NCBI RefSeq assembly: GCF_040183065.1
Contig: NC_091127.1
Location: forward strand, 110,797,834-110,861,833
Reading direction: 5' to 3'
DNA length: 64,000 bases
From: Periplaneta americana
Taxonomy: Eukaryota > Arthropoda > Insecta > Blattodea > Blattidae
A program made the translations under genes and the position numbers. The notes beneath the pieces are model-generated. The model did no database searches, was not told where the DNA came from, and saw only the letters and a list, made by a program, of their open reading frames with translations. This document shows, in pieces, positions 44,101 through 57,090 of this stretch; positions within the stretch are counted from its first letter, which is position 1; each line of letters opens with the position of its first letter.

Positions 44101-46142
44101 TTCTCGTTTCTCTCGACAGAGAGGGTAAGTACACATTTGTAATATCTATACATTAAACATCAGATCAATAGTTCAGAGTGCTTTCTACATTAAGTAACAT
44201 TATATTCAACTCATATTGTCACTGGTTTTATATAATATAAAAAAATCAACTATTCTTTTAAATATTGACCTTCACCTCCAATTGGTTCATTGTAACAAAT
44301 TCACCCTACCATAAATCTTATTGCAACAAACCTCAACACAAAATATGTAATGGAGTTTATAAGTCGGCTGTTTGAATGTAGTTGTCTCATTGCATGGATT
44401 TGGTTTGTGCTTTGAGAATAAAGGGCATAGACAGAAAATTTGTTGCACATTTTACATTTGGTATTTATACTGAAAATATTGTTTGCTAGGAAAAGAATGA
44501 ATTATGTATTATAAAACTTTCATTACACTAAATTAACCTGCTCTATTTTAAGCAGTTTCATATTAAAATTGAGTAAGAAATCAAATGTAATATTGTTTAT
44601 TGCCATAAGTTTGAAATGAAGTTAAAAAATGCAGATTCATGTTTCTGTCTTACTGACTTAATTTGCTCGAACTTCAGCAATTCTGTGAAGAAACTGAGTG
44701 AGAAATTTAATATAATATTTACAAATAATATAGGCTACTAAATTCAGAATGCAATTAATTTCTTTCTTACTAAGATTTTTTAAAGGAGAAAATTAAATAT
44801 CTATTGGTAAGAAAAATATTCTTCTAATATATAATTTTTCTAAATACAATATTTTGTAGATATTGAGAAACAGACAATATATTTCTTAGATATAATATAT
44901 TTCTAGTTTCTGAAAATTTTGGAAGTTTCAGTAACATAAGATTTTCTTTTTTAGTGTGAAGGAACATCGTATATGCTTACATTAGATTTTCATTTTGTTG
45001 CAAAGATCAAAAACTAATGTTATGCTTTGAGTTTAGCCAATATTAACAAGGGAACATAACTTCAAGACACTATATTAAACACAAATAACAATTACATTTT
45101 CTTTGTTGAATAAATTTTTCGTAGAAGAGGCACAGAAGTAAAGCTCTTAAATCAAATTATTCTGTTTATAATCATCCAAATTAATTTTAAATTAATACGC
45201 ACTATAGTGTTATATGTAGGCTACTGGTATATCTTTTTACTTAGACTGGTAGTTTGTCGAGCCAAACTGGGTTCCTATATTTCAGTAATTCTAAAGGTGA
45301 TAATCGTAATCAGAACGAAGCATGTATACAGGCTCAAACACAACAATTATCTATTTCATACAAAGGACCTCTGAGCTTCCAAACAGCACGATTTACCTCC
45401 AATAACAAATGTGAAATCTCACTACTCTTGTGTCACATAACTGAATACAATAAAATTTACATGACAATGCTTAATATTACATTTTTTCAACGGCTCCTCC
45501 AATAATTCAACCTTGGAAACATTATTCACTTCCTTATTATTACCTAAAAAATTAATATAAATGCTGTTATCCAAACACTAGAAAATTATATTTCTTTCAG
45601 TGCAAAAAATAATTAACTTCTTAACATGCTTCCCTACTATCCTCAAGGATAAATATTTTATTTCTATGCATGCTTAAAAATGGTTAACAAAAGGAATTCT
45701 CTATGTAAGAAGCAATGAAAACAAATTGAGGTTATGATGGCATAACAATGGCAGGAGGAATGTAGGAAATCAGAGGAGTGAAGGTTAGCTCTGTGCTCCA
45801 TGCTTTTTTCCATCTTCTTAGGCTGTTGGAAAAAAAGAGAACAGAAAGGAAGCCTTACCCTCCACATAATATTTGTATAATACAATTATATGTTATGTCA
45901 GTATTGGCAAGAAAGCAATTTCATATGGGAGACAAGAGAGTTGTAACAGTTTTTCTTTTTATTATGCAAACTTGTAACCCAAATGTAACAAGTATATTTC
46001 ACTTAAATATAAAGTAGTAAAGCATTTGTATGAATGCGTGTTCAAAAAGTATTAATAAAGATAGAATATGGTAAGAAACGACATTCTCTTTAAAAATACT
46101 CCTCTCGTATCAAAATTATACTGAGAGCACTATCACAAAAGT

Positions 46143-46143
<1 letters not shown>

Positions 46144-46195
<52 letters not shown>
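46144..46195. repeat. (TA)n microsatellite
   Basis: About 25 TA units. Confidence 0.95.
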
Positions 46196-46196
<1 letters not shown>

Positions 46197-46339
46197 CACA
46201 AGGAGAGATCTATAAAAATAACATATTTTTAGCTTTGGAAATGGGTTTTCTAAAATTTTCATGATCAAAGCAAATAAAATGAAATATGGTACTATGAAGT
46301 TTATGGGAGAAGAAGAGTAGGCTATAGTACAACCATATT

Positions 46340-46462
46340 TCAGTCATCATCCTTTCGTCGTCTTTGTCTCAATCCTCTTTCATTCCTGTCATTATTGGTG
46401 TCATTTTCATAATCAGGGTTTCTGCTGTCATCAACATTGCCCTTATTCCTGTCTTCATTGTT
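46340..46462 (-). CDS. candidate terminal exon, hydrophilic
   Basis: After a TTACAG acceptor, 40 codons read NNEDRNKGNVDDSRNPDYEN then DTNNDRNERGLRQRRRKDDD and a TGA. The strongly hydrophilic, Arg-rich ending is protein-like, but the tract before the acceptor is purine-rich and the region borders GAT/GAC-type simple repeats (46490-46550). It could be an artefact of simple sequence. No family recognised. Confidence 0.25.
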   Translation of the reverse strand, partial: NNEDRNKGNVDDSRNPDYENDTNNDRNERGLRQRRRKDDD

Positions 46463-46639
46463 CTGTAATTTTTGTCATCAATATCAACAAAGTGCACGTC
46501 ATTAGTTATTGTCATCATCACAACCACCATCACCGTCACCACAATGGTCACATAAAGACAATAAAATTGTGTAAATACAGTATTCTTCCACAGGACTTCT
46601 GTTTCTATTTGTGTTTCTACCAACCAATATGTGCTTCTC

Positions 46640-47040
46640 TCCTCACCCTTAAACCTAACATGGCGCGATCTTGAGTGTCAAGTACAAAGACGTTATAATA
46701 GTATACTAGACTCACACAGAGCGCTGGTGTGCTGTCCAAAATTGAAACCAGTCTGCGCATGTTTACGTCGCCATGCTACTGGTAGAAATAGAGCGGTAAA
46801 CACGATTGTCAGACTTGTCCTTTGTTTTGTCTCGGGTGTTTTTAGTGAATAGTGTGAAAGTAATGGCAATATAATTTTGAAAGATGATATATTATCGCCG
46901 CGGACACATGCTTAACATGTCGGCATCATACAATAACGTGCGGTGTGGTTTAAAAAAATAATTTTGCCGACCGATTGTTGCTCTGTAGGTTTCACTCTAA
47001 GCGTCACGTTGTCACGTCTACTTTCTCGATAAGAATAAGC
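46640..47040. promoter_or_regulatory. candidate promoter region (CpG-richer island)
   Basis: Several CpG clusters (GTTTACGTCGCCATGC, TTATCGCCGCGGACAC, AGCGTCACGTTGTCACG) stand out from AT-rich neighbours, with no repeat structure or open frame. On the plus strand TTTTAGTGAATAGTGTGAAA at about 46840 reads like an insect 5' UTR. Direction and gene are unknown. Confidence 0.3.
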
Positions 47041-47063
47041 ACTAGTTTGTTATATTGTTAAAT

Positions 47064-47108
47064 GGCTTTTATTATTATTATTATTATTACTATTATTATT
47101 ATTATTTC
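47064..47108. repeat. (ATT)n microsatellite
   Basis: About 14 ATT units with one interruption. Confidence 0.95.
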
Positions 47109-47109
47109 A

Positions 47110-48585
47110 TATACGAGTACGTTGACTTTCTTAACTCTTAATAATAACTCTTTAATAATAATTTTTAATCACATACCTTAATGTTCGTCCTCAGCACAAG
47201 ACATTGCAACCTCGGGTTTAGTCTACGTGGATTAGATAAGTAAGTGTCATTTAATAATAATTGAAGCAGCTTATTGGTTGCATTATTGAAATTGACGCGA
47301 GTGATTGGAGCAGCGACACAAGAAATTGAAAACAATAATACAATTAAATTTCAAAGACCTGCCGAACGCATGAGGCCGCTCAAAGACCTGCCGAATGTTA
47401 ACCATGAGAGCGTGGCGATAATACCATCCCTGTTTAATTTTTCAAGCTATTTGCAAAAGGTACGATATAATATTATCTCTGTTGTTACAATATCAATATC
47501 ATTAAAAATCAATCAGTAGTTTACGACAATAAAGAATACTTAATTGTTAGTACAGGTATATCAGACTGTAGAGAAATCCCACTGAGTGAATTATTTAGAC
47601 TTACACATCAGATGTTAAAACATTAGTGGAAAGATAACTATTTGTTTTTATTATGTAAATGAATTTATCTGCAAGATAATAAACTTTCATTCAAGATCCA
47701 TATATGGATAAATAAATATACAGATAATAAATAAATAAATAGCTATAATAGCTAAGCCTCCTTTGTGAATTTATGATTCAGAGTTCACCTATAAATAACT
47801 CTTTTACGTTTTGCCGGATATATTTTATTCACAAAAGCAAGGAATGGCATCTTATTGATATTGCATATGTGCATAAAAATTATGTACCATCACTCCGCAA
47901 GCAATGATAATATATCTATTTTATTTATTTAAAATAAAAATACAATATGTAAAAAATCCACACATAAAAAGTATGTGGTTTTTTTTTCTTGCATAAAGTG
48001 ATTGTTTAGTTTTTAGGTCTTCACGTTACCTATTGTTTGCAATGTATTAGGTACCGATACTTTTTATAATTGATAGCATTCCCTTTATTAATTGAAGAAT
48101 GAATTCAATGTAATTTGGCTACCTTCGCACATTATATTTTGCCAGATTACCTATGTCCTGTGGTCTAAAAGTACCGGTAATATGATTCATTTTTGATTCT
48201 CTAAAACTTAACAACAAGTCTATACTGATTAGCTATAGCATATTTATTTCACTTAGGAATTTGATTATAACAAGAACTTGTGTAATCAAGGTGCATATAT
48301 TTATGTCTTGTGATCTAAGAGTTAATATGTTAATATAATTTTAGATTCTCTGAAACCTAACAATTTGCTGATTATCGTAAAATTATACAATCTATAATGT
48401 GTATTGTGTAGGCCTATTTATGGATGTATCAGTATGTTTTCTATAAATTGCTGCATACGTATTTTCTTTTCTTTAATGTTCTAACACATATCAATGAAAC
48501 TTTGAATATGTTTATTTCGTCCTAATTTTACGTTAAACGTCGAAAATGGCCATAATATGTCAATATTAGATCATCACAGCGTTAA
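47110..48585. other. unassigned AT-rich DNA
   Basis: The plus frame at 47274-47519 has no recognised domain. Nothing else supported. Confidence 0.35.
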
Positions 48586-48589
48586 ATTG

Positions 48590-48710
48590 CGTGATTTACG
48601 CACTGCTATTATTTGTCTGCTCTCCAACAATATGGCGGCAAGCGCAGTGTTCAATTTGCCCCGGTTTCCTCGTTTCGCGCAGCCGAGACTGTAGGGGCTT
48701 GGTCAAGTAT
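48590..48710. promoter_or_regulatory. candidate promoter with ATGGCGGC motif
   Basis: ACAATATGGCGGCAAGCGCA resembles a YY1/Pho-type AANATGGCGGC site found near transcription starts, in a CpG-richer stretch including GGTTTCCTCGTTTCGCGCAG. A 20-codon frame starts at this ATG and ends at TAG. Flanks are AT-rich. Confidence 0.3.
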
Positions 48711-48754
48711 TTGCCAGTAGAAGTAAGGTAAAATGACCCCTATTACGACTATGA

Positions 48755-48990
48755 AGGTGTACTGTGTAGTGGAAGGTTAAGGCTCCCACCTTTACAGAAC
48801 ATCAGTCCTACATGCTTGCTGCCTTTACTCTCAAGGAAATACTCATGGTACTCATTTCGTTAGGGTTAAGTGCGGCAAAAAGAAATACATCAATGAAGAA
48901 AATCCATGAACCCAATGGGAATCGAATCCCTGTCCTTCTAGCTTGCAGCACAGTGCCTAAACTGCGAAGCTACCACACATCCAATGCTTA
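48755..48990 (+). repeat. SINE-like interspersed repeat
   Basis: Shares its start and end with 2222-2670 and includes AATGGGAATCGAATCCCTG, a B-box-like sequence in reverse. About half the length of the other copy. Confidence 0.6.
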
Positions 48991-49264
48991 TTAGTAACAA
49001 GTTTTTTTTTCTTTATCTGCTATGTTTATACCAAATATTAAGGGATTTCATATGTAAAACTGCTCGTTAAATTATTAAGAATACGTCCTGCGTGTAGCTT
49101 TTCTTAAAAACTGAGATAGGCTATATATAACAAGTAGCTTTTATTTATAGTTCTTTTTTTAAATATAGCAACATTATTGTCTTTTGGTTGATAAATTTAT
49201 CCCAATTAACCGGTTATTAGGCATAAGTAACCTTAACTGGGTGGTTCAAGAATGATAGCATTTT

Positions 49265-49497
49265 ACGTCTTGATTACACAATTTTTAACACTATATCACT
49301 TCAGAAAACGTATTATTTGTCTTTCTTGTGTTAAATCTTATATTACCTTGTTAACATGTTTCAGCCTGCTATTGGCCATCATCAGAACTGGTTGTAGACC
49401 AGCAACAACCAGTTCTGATGATGGCCAATAGCAGGCTGAAACATGTTAACAGAGTAATATAAAATTTAACTCAAGAAAGACAAATAATACGTTTTCT
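49265..49497. mobile_element. foldback element with 95-bp arms and 11-12-bp target duplication
   Basis: Arms at 49301-49395 and 49405-49499 (TCAGAAAACGTATTATTTGT outward, GGCCATCATCAGAACTGG near the centre) surround a 9-base loop. TGATAGCATTTT occurs at 49253-49264 and 49497-49508. The right arm reaches the duplication, while 36 extra bases lie between the left copy and the left arm. The architecture matches 1177-1724 although the sequence differs. No coding capacity. Confidence 0.82.
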
Positions 49498-49509
49498 GAT
49501 AGCATTTTC

Positions 49510-50230
49510 ATGAAAGGTGAAACTGAAACATATGAAATAACAAATTATAAATGAAATGTATTTAAAAACTCTGTTTCAACTTGTCGATATTATTACTATA
49601 TAGAAGCATTTACAAATTACACGGATAATGCATAATGTATCTAGTAGTAGTCTATTGAGACCATTTTGTAGGAAAGGTAGGCATCTAAAAAGTTGTTTAT
49701 GTTATAGGATTGACCAAAGCATACAGTTTGGAGTAGCTACTTGGAAATTATACAGGATATAACAGAGATCTATAGTAATACAAGTTATTGTTTAATAGGG
49801 GCTCTCTATATTTCATTTCATAAATTTGTTGCACTCTTCATCCTGATTCGAATTATACAGAGTGATTCAGACCATCCATAACATTAATTTATTTCAGAAA
49901 CTAGTGCGTTAAAATTTTCCGAGACAAAAAATTTGTAACTAAAGCACACGTGAACTTTCACTTGAGCTTGATTTCATTAGTCAGCTTTAACAGGAAGTAG
50001 GGTCAGTGGCGTATCACTTTAAAACTTCAAATGGGAGTCAGGGTCAAATAGAATGCCATTTGATAGAGCTCTTCAAAACAAACAACTTTCGTAGGAAATG
50101 TTTTTATTAATTCCTACTCTTTCAATGAGAAAACGTACGAAAAGACAATGCCATTAATATTGAGGAATGTTACAAGAAGAAAATGTAAACAAGATAAATC
50201 CATTTAATGTTGACATAGTACACACGCATA
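49510..50230. other. unassigned spacer
   Basis: Nothing supported beyond AT-rich DNA. Confidence 0.4.
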
Positions 50231-50364
50231 ATTACCTGGCTGAGTGTAGACCTGGTGGCCGGCAGCATAATCCTTCCCCTTTGCTCGCTCAGCAGTGTTT
50301 CCTCTAGTCACCGCAATACAGTACCTACAGTACGTACAGCCAGGCCTATACTTAGCCAGGTAAT
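50231..50364. repeat. inverted-repeat element
   Basis: 25-bp arms ATTACCTGGCTGAGTGTAGA... at 50231-50255 and their complement at 50340-50364 with three or four mismatches. A small MITE candidate. Confidence 0.6.
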
Positions 50365-50699
50365 AAGCTCAGGTGGCCTTGCCCAACAATGTAAAATAAG
50401 AAAAAAGTGTTTTGTTTTCTCTGTACTTACATATGTACATTTTTCAAGTTTTGCAATTACTTTTGTGACTAATAAAATAAGTACCTAAAAGTTAAGAGTG
50501 ATTACAAATACTTCCTATATACTACAAACAGTGATGGTTTACACAAATCAGAAAGGTTTTGATATGTTGGTGATATTGGGTGAATCTCATAGAAACTTCC
50601 GGTCTGCCGAGTGTCTGTACACAGAGAGATACCCGCAATGTGTTCGTCAATCTTGCAATGTTTTCATATTCATACAAATTTCCAGATCTAGGGAACTTA

Positions 50700-50795
50700 T
50701 CTTCAAGGAATATTCCTCAAGAGTCGAACCCGAGAATCGAACCTGGGATCTCCAGATCTGGAAGCTAGCATGTTGACTACCAGACCACGGAGGCA
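50700..50795 (-). repeat. tRNA-like SINE head
   Basis: On the minus strand CTCCGTGGTCTGGTAGTCAA (A box) and CCCAGGTTCGATTCTCGGG (B box) form a tRNA-like unit. No long body is seen. Confidence 0.65.
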
Positions 50796-50799
50796 GTCT

Positions 50800-52618
50800 T
50801 GTAATGAATTTAATATACATTTTGATTTTTTTATGAGAATTGTGAAGATAATATTATTGCATGATATCCTAATTTTATCTTGCTGCAGGACTGTGAATGT
50901 TTTAAATGGGCAAACCACTTTGGTTTTCTTTTTAAGAGATATTAAGGCTGTTTATGTGCCTTATACGAGATGGCTTAAGTTATACTTACATAAAACTTCT
51001 AACAGTTTTTTTTTTTGCAGTGTCATGTTCTCGTAATAATAGTAGGCCTACAGTATGTTACTTTACACAGGAAATACAAATTGGTTACATCCTAACTAGA
51101 GAGAGTGTATATAGTTTATGTACAATAATGAGATATTCAAATTCTTGGTCAGCAAATCAGTAACATAAATACAGACAGAACATACCTAATTTTGCATATT
51201 TTAATGGTTAGAACACTAGTTAATGCTTTATTACATAGTAATGACTTTGAGATGTATGAAGTAGTGATGCTACAGTGCCGCCAAGTTTTCATTTTGTGGA
51301 GTTAAATATGTTACCAATATGGAGGGTTACAAGTGTTATATAATAAGAATAATCAGAACAGATGATATTAAGAGTGGCGAGTAATTTGCAATAGGAAGAA
51401 TAATGATAATTGTCTTACATCCGAAAGAAAATGTGTATCATACTGCTAGTGTGTGTTGCAATTAAGTTATTTTACAACTCTCTCTCTACCTCATATGTGC
51501 TAGAACAGTGATGAAAATATGCTTGTAAAAATTCTTTCTATGTATACTCACTGTTCTACCACAGCCAAGCAAATAAGCAAATCTTTTGCACTCATATCCT
51601 AATAAAAGACAAGTTTAGAGAGATATGAATGAAAGCATTATTAGTAAATTCCATGGCTTCCTTCAAATGCTCACAAAGGACACACAAAACCAATTTTTCC
51701 TTACAAAAATACCCGTGTAACAGAAATTGTTCTAAGGAAGACATGGTTTCAGAATTTCATTTTGTAAACAAGCACTCTAAAGTTAAAAATAATCCCGAGT
51801 TTTGCAAAACAATGTCCGGAATATGATTCTGATACTGTACACTTAAATTTAACTTTGAAAATGATAAAGATGGAATTTATAACAATTATCTTCTCATGAA
51901 ACTGCACAGTATGTGGCCATTTCTGTGTTCAGTGATATATTCATAAGTGAAAGGTAACAATACCTATGTTCTATTACACATTCATAACATTTTAATTACA
52001 ACAATATCAACAATTTAAAACCGAATATTGGTTGAACTAGTTGAACAAATATTGCATTCTGTCAAAAATAAAAATTCAACTTTGAAAACACATACTTACC
52101 CTAAAGTTTACTTATGTAAGATTCTGAATTCTTTTGTTTTTAATAGAATCTATTTACAGTATGGTACTAGAACAATTAAATTCTAAACAGTTTAATTATT
52201 CACAATGATAATTTTTAGAAATTCCGACATAATGTCTTTGGCCAGATGCTAAAATTATTTTAAAAAGGAACATAAATATGAATTTAATTACTGCACAAAA
52301 AATTCCTTTCTCTGATATAGCTACATTAAGAGAACTGTTTTACTGGACTAGATCTACTGAATTACACTGATTAGATTTTCCTGTACCTAATCTTCAAATC
52401 GTACTTTCACTTATATGCAACTAATCATAAAATTATACAACAAAAATTAAAACAAGCAGATTACTACTATTGGAATTCATATTGTAAACCCTAGACTTAA
52501 ATAAATAGATAAAATCATAAACAAATGTAACAGTAAAGCTATTGCAAATAACAAAAATTAAACAAATTAATTATTTTATGTGCAAACAAGACTATAAACA
52601 GTATGTGATGCACCAGTT
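50800..52618. other. unassigned AT-rich DNA
   Basis: Short frames (for example 50770-51036, 51629-51826) have no recognised domains. No splice-consistent exon found. Confidence 0.35.
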
Positions 52619-52688
52619 TTACAAAACTCGGCAAAAAACCTCTTCTTCAAGAGTTACCGGTTCTGTCACCTCCATGCTGAATTGCTTG
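52619..52688 (-). CDS. candidate short terminal exon
   Basis: After a pyrimidine-rich stretch ending TTTGAAG the frame reads KQFSMEVTEPVTLEEEVFCR, then VL and a TAA. Short and without a known family, but the acidic, non-repetitive composition is protein-like. It lies upstream of the Sap47-like exon on the same strand. Could be chance. Confidence 0.22.
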
Positions 52689-52735
52689 CTTCAAATGGCA
52701 GAGAAAACAATTACAGCACAACTCTGATACATTTA

Positions 52736-52740
52736 TTATT

Positions 52741-52810
<70 letters not shown>

Positions 52811-52811
52811 C
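52736..52811. repeat. (ATC)n microsatellite
   Basis: About 24 ATC units. Confidence 0.95.
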
Positions 52812-52814
52812 CGA

Positions 52815-53515
52815 CTTTATGTATTATACACGTGTCACGATTGTGTTAATTTCACTTCTTAAAAATATACTAGTAGTATTTTTCATTGCCAATTTACATA
52901 TTTTTAATCTACTTACAGGTTATTTTTTTAACATTCTGCCAAGAATTTTAAATGAGCAAGAATAGTTACTGCCTTTGAAATGACAAATCTTTAACACAAA
53001 AACATATCATTTCAGAGATGTAACATAATTGTGTTATCTGCCTTTTCTGAAAGAGTTACACATTAAATCATAAGTGCACAAAAATAACAAACATGCGTAG
53101 AAAAACACGCAAACATATATGAAATAAGTAGGAGAATACACTTTACTTCTTTAACTTCACGTGGTAGTTGATTAGTAGAAAGATGATATTAGCAAACTGA
53201 TGATACATACACAGACAACAATGAGAGATGAAGTCCGTCGGACACAAAAGCATGCAAACATGGCTTGACTATGCACAAGAGTTCCAAACATCTCCAGAAA
53301 CAATCAGTAACTTAGTCAAACGTTTTATAAATTATTCCAATACATTTATTATATTAATTAATTAATACATCTGCCTGCCATAACAGATGACCATATAGGT
53401 CCGGAAAACAATTTCAGAAAAATACATATATGGAATACAGAGAAATAAGAAATATATCAATACAATAGGTAGTAATCATAGTACCGATACAATATGCAAT
53501 TTAGAAAGTTTAGAA
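52815..53515. other. unassigned spacer
   Basis: No supported feature. Confidence 0.4.

Positions 53516-53516
<1 letters not shown>

Positions 53517-53603
<87 letters not shown>
53517..53603. repeat. (ATT)n microsatellite
   Basis: About 29 ATT units, the longest in the window. Confidence 0.95.
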
Positions 53604-53604
<1 letters not shown>

Positions 53605-54440
53605 GTTTATTCTCGATATGTATAGATTTTTGTATTATTTGTGATTAAGTAGAAAATCATTCTAATCACTTTTTCAGGACCTATCTTGGCCAGACATTCA
53701 GTGTCTTCTATTCAAGCAAAGCAGTATTAGCTACAATACTTCTGGGACCAATATTTGTCCATGCAGCATTTTCTTTCAAACTAAATACTGACTGTCATAT
53801 TCACTGTTTTTGAGAAAACAGAACTAAGACGAAAAAAATGTAAGAATTAGAATTCTTTAAGGATGGATGAGTAGCTGTTATATACCAGTAGATGAAAATA
53901 AAATTGCACTATGATCACAGTCTAGTATATACAATCACGAAGCTTGAGTTTATGAAGGTACTAGGAACAATAGACTGTGCAGGTACTATTTCGCATTGTC
54001 TGTAATGAGGCGATAGCGATCCTAGTAGTTAGCAACTAGCTATGGATGCATATTTACTATGTAGTGAGCTTCGTGACTGTATGTACTAGACTGTGCTATG
54101 ATGTATAATTTAGGCTATAGGCCTATATATTTAAAAGACATAAGTTTTACCTTTCCCTCAGAATTTTGAAATGGATCTTACTTGAAATCCTAGTTGGGAA
54201 AGAAAAATAAGTTCAAATAAAGTTTCTATTACCAATTTTTCTTTTTTTTTTTACAACGAATTCCTAATTATGTGCTTATAAAATTACCGTTATTGTCAAT
54301 TTTCTTATAGAAATAAATAAGCTGTACCAATATGTATTAAAGAAAAATCTGAGCTGTATTCAGTTTCAATAAAATTATTTAATTACAAACACTAGATAAA
54401 AGATGAATTGCTGATGTATTATAGTAACCCCTTTTACAAT
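53604..54440. other. unassigned AT-rich DNA
   Basis: No supported gene or bounded repeat. Confidence 0.4.
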
Positions 54441-54445
54441 ACGCG

Positions 54446-54740
54446 GCAGAGTTGCTCAGTTGGTAGAGGAAATGGCTATGGACTGGAAGGTCATGAGTTC
54501 AATGCCAAGTGATGACAGAATTTTCTCATTGCCAGAACTTACAGAACGACCTTGATGTTCACTCAGCCTCCAATGAAATTGAGTACCAGATCTTTTTTTG
54601 GGGATAAAGACGGAATTTGATGCCGACTACACCACTTCATTCTAGTGCCGAGATCAAGATGGCATAGAGCTCTGCCTCCATGCCCCCCAAACGCCTTCAT
54701 AGGGGATATCTTTACCATTTTACCTACCTTTTATGCTAGA
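54446..54740 (+). repeat. tRNA-headed SINE with TTTACC tail
   Basis: Head GTTGCTCAGTTGGTAGAGGA and GAGTTCAATGCC (decayed B box), body CTCAGCCTCCAATGAAATTG, GAGTACC, CATTCTAGTGCCGAGATCA, and CATGCCCCCCAAACGCCTTC, ending with TTTACC repeats. Boundaries by composition; no target duplication found. Confidence 0.7.
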
Positions 54741-55266
54741 TGGATTAAAATATTTATTTATATTTTCCCTGGCAACAAAATATCTGCAAGATATTCCTTT
54801 AGGAAATTATGTCACAATTTGAAATAACTGTCTTTCAACCCAAGGGTGTACTGGTGTGGTGAAGGGGGATCACAAGGGCTTACATGAACTCTTTTTTAAA
54901 TATGTATACAGCACTTGTTCTGAGCCCTTTGTTAAATTAGCTCACGAGGAAAAATGAATAAAATAAACGTAGTTTTCTAATTTAACCATGTCTTATTCTA
55001 CATTAGGGTGTATCAAAAAAATTTTTTTTTTTTTGAAAAAATGAGGGTGGCTAGTGCGGAGAAGTTGCTACTTGTGGCAGAAAGACTGCAGGAGAAAGAA
55101 AAATAAATTTAATCAATATCTTGTGTCTCCGCATCAATACTGAAGATTCGAATTTATAATGCATTCTTGTAAAAATTATTATAATGACAGTCTGCATACC
55201 TATACAGCCACCCTCGTTAACCAGATCTTTTAAAAGTTTGCGAAGATAGTACAAGAAGAGAAGTAT

Positions 55267-57080
55267 ATGGCACCAGTATCTTCTTGTGGAGTGAGAGAAG
55301 AGAGGGATGCTGGCAGGCAGGGTAGAATCTGCCCAGCAATCGTATTTTGTAGGCTACGATGGCCAGGTTTGTATCGCTGTTGTTCCTGTGAAATCGTGTA
55401 TCATATCAGTGGTTTAGTAGTACATGCAATAGTTCTTATGCATCGTGTTGTCATGAGTAGAAAAAATAATTCCGTACTCGCCGTACTGCTGAGTCCTTTG
55501 TTCGATATACCAGGACCGATAAGAGAGTTGCAACTTCCAACCTATAAAGATGTGATAACACATTTTCTTTGGATCAGACAGTTAAAGACAAACGAACTAA
55601 GTGGAAAACACCTTTTAGTAAAAGACATCTCTCATGTTACTGCCGACAGACTTACCGAGGTTTGAAAAACAGCAAGCCTTCCTACCATCAGCAATCGTAG
55701 AGTAGTGGAAAAGATGAAATAGTATCATAGTAAATATCAGAATATTCTGAAATCGCACTAATGAAGTGGCCTAACCTCAAGGGCGCATGAATAGGCTTTT
55801 ATTAATAAAGGCCGAAAATTGTTTGATATATGCACTTGTAAGTGCCCGGACCTGGAAAGTCTCTGTGAATGTGAGTTAAGTAGGAAAGTTCCATTGATAG
55901 GAGTATCCTTCCTGATGGATCAGAAAAATTAACGGAATATGATTATTGATAATATCGACATTGTGATGACGAAGACACTATTAAGAGTGAAGAGAGAAAA
56001 GCGAAGAGGCCCATTCGCCATTGATCTGAAGAAGTTCGACTTGAATTCCGAGGAAGTGAAAAACAGACATCAATTACAAGCTCTGAGTCTTCGCCTTCGC
56101 GCAACTCAGAACAGCAGTGAAGGAGTGTGTATTATGACTTCGAATCGAAGCCTTCTGGTGCTCAGGCTCGCTTGCCTCTACCAAAGTTATCTTCAGCAGC
56201 CTTCAGATAGGTACCTCGAGGAGAGATGTGTCTCTAATTGCGACAGCAATGCTATAAGCGCGAGAATAATAACTACTAGGAATAAGGGTCTTATAATAGA
56301 TGGTCACGAGAGAAATGAAGATTGGAGATAAAATTCAGAAAGACGAAACACCTAATAATAAGTTCATTCGAACAGTATATTTTGATGGTCGAAAGGATAT
56401 GGCACTAACACAGGAGAAAAAGGACAACCGACTATATCACCGAGAAAAAAAAGAGGAGCATAATTATAACTTTATTAGAAGAGCCACATTCAAAGTATAT
56501 TCGACATGTCTCCCCTTCCTCTGGACATGGATATCAGATTTGAAGAGATGTGCTTCAATTTTTAAAGGCAAGTAAATTAGATGTATTACCCCTAGCAGCA
56601 CTTGGTTCTGATGAAGCCCCTACAAATACAGGAAGAAAGAACGGATCAATGGTGTGCAATGAAAAGGAAATTGGCAGGCCATCCAACGAATAATTTGTCT
56701 TCTCCATGCAAATGAACTTCGACTCCACTATCTCATGAAACATCTTGCTGGTATCACTACAGGTCCAGAAACACGTTCTGGACATATCGGAGAAGAGTTA
56801 CTCCATTGTGAGACAAAATTGTGGCAAATTTCAAATTTATTGAAGTACCCTGGATCAACAAAATTAACGTGGAATGGATCTCCGATCTTAGTAGGCCTAC
56901 TGACCAGGAGTATCTTCTGGGGATCTACGAAGCCGTTCATTCTGGCCATTGTCCATTAGAGCTTGAAAGGAAGAAACCAGGGCCAGTTGTTCAATCTCGA
57001 TGACTTACAACTGCTTATAGGATTCTCCGCTTGTATGTGAGCTGTAGTAACCCTTCACATAATTTAGTGTGCATAGCTGA
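55267..57080 (+). pseudogene. transposase relic of the 55-58 kb element
   Basis: Readable blocks in three frames: PTYKDVITHFLWIRQLKTNE and DRLTEVWKTASLPTISNRRV; FIRTVYFDGRKDMALTQEKK; then NELRLHYLMKHLAGITTGPE with TRSGHIGEELLHCETK; NFKFIEVPWIN; and GHCPLELERKKPGPVVQSR then LTTAYRILRLYVSCSNPSHN. The order (FDGRKD, LHANEL-like, TTGP...GxIG, SRWLTTAxRILRLYV) follows a transposase type I recall from insect repeats, possibly hAT-related. Many frameshifts and stops; no intact frame. Confidence 0.65.
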
Positions 57081-57090
57081 GAAATCCATG

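Larger units (their letters stand above)
43700..46339. other. AT-rich DNA, probably intronic, with a 49-bp duplication
   Basis: If the Sap47-like gene extends to the right, this is intron. It contains the tandem duplication at 44003-44100, a (TG)n at about 43960 and a (TA)n at 46144-46195. No exon found. Confidence 0.4.

Noticed and set aside
52736-53603. CRISPR-like array
   Set aside because: The repeats are plain ATC and ATT microsatellites without spacers, and the genome is eukaryotic.
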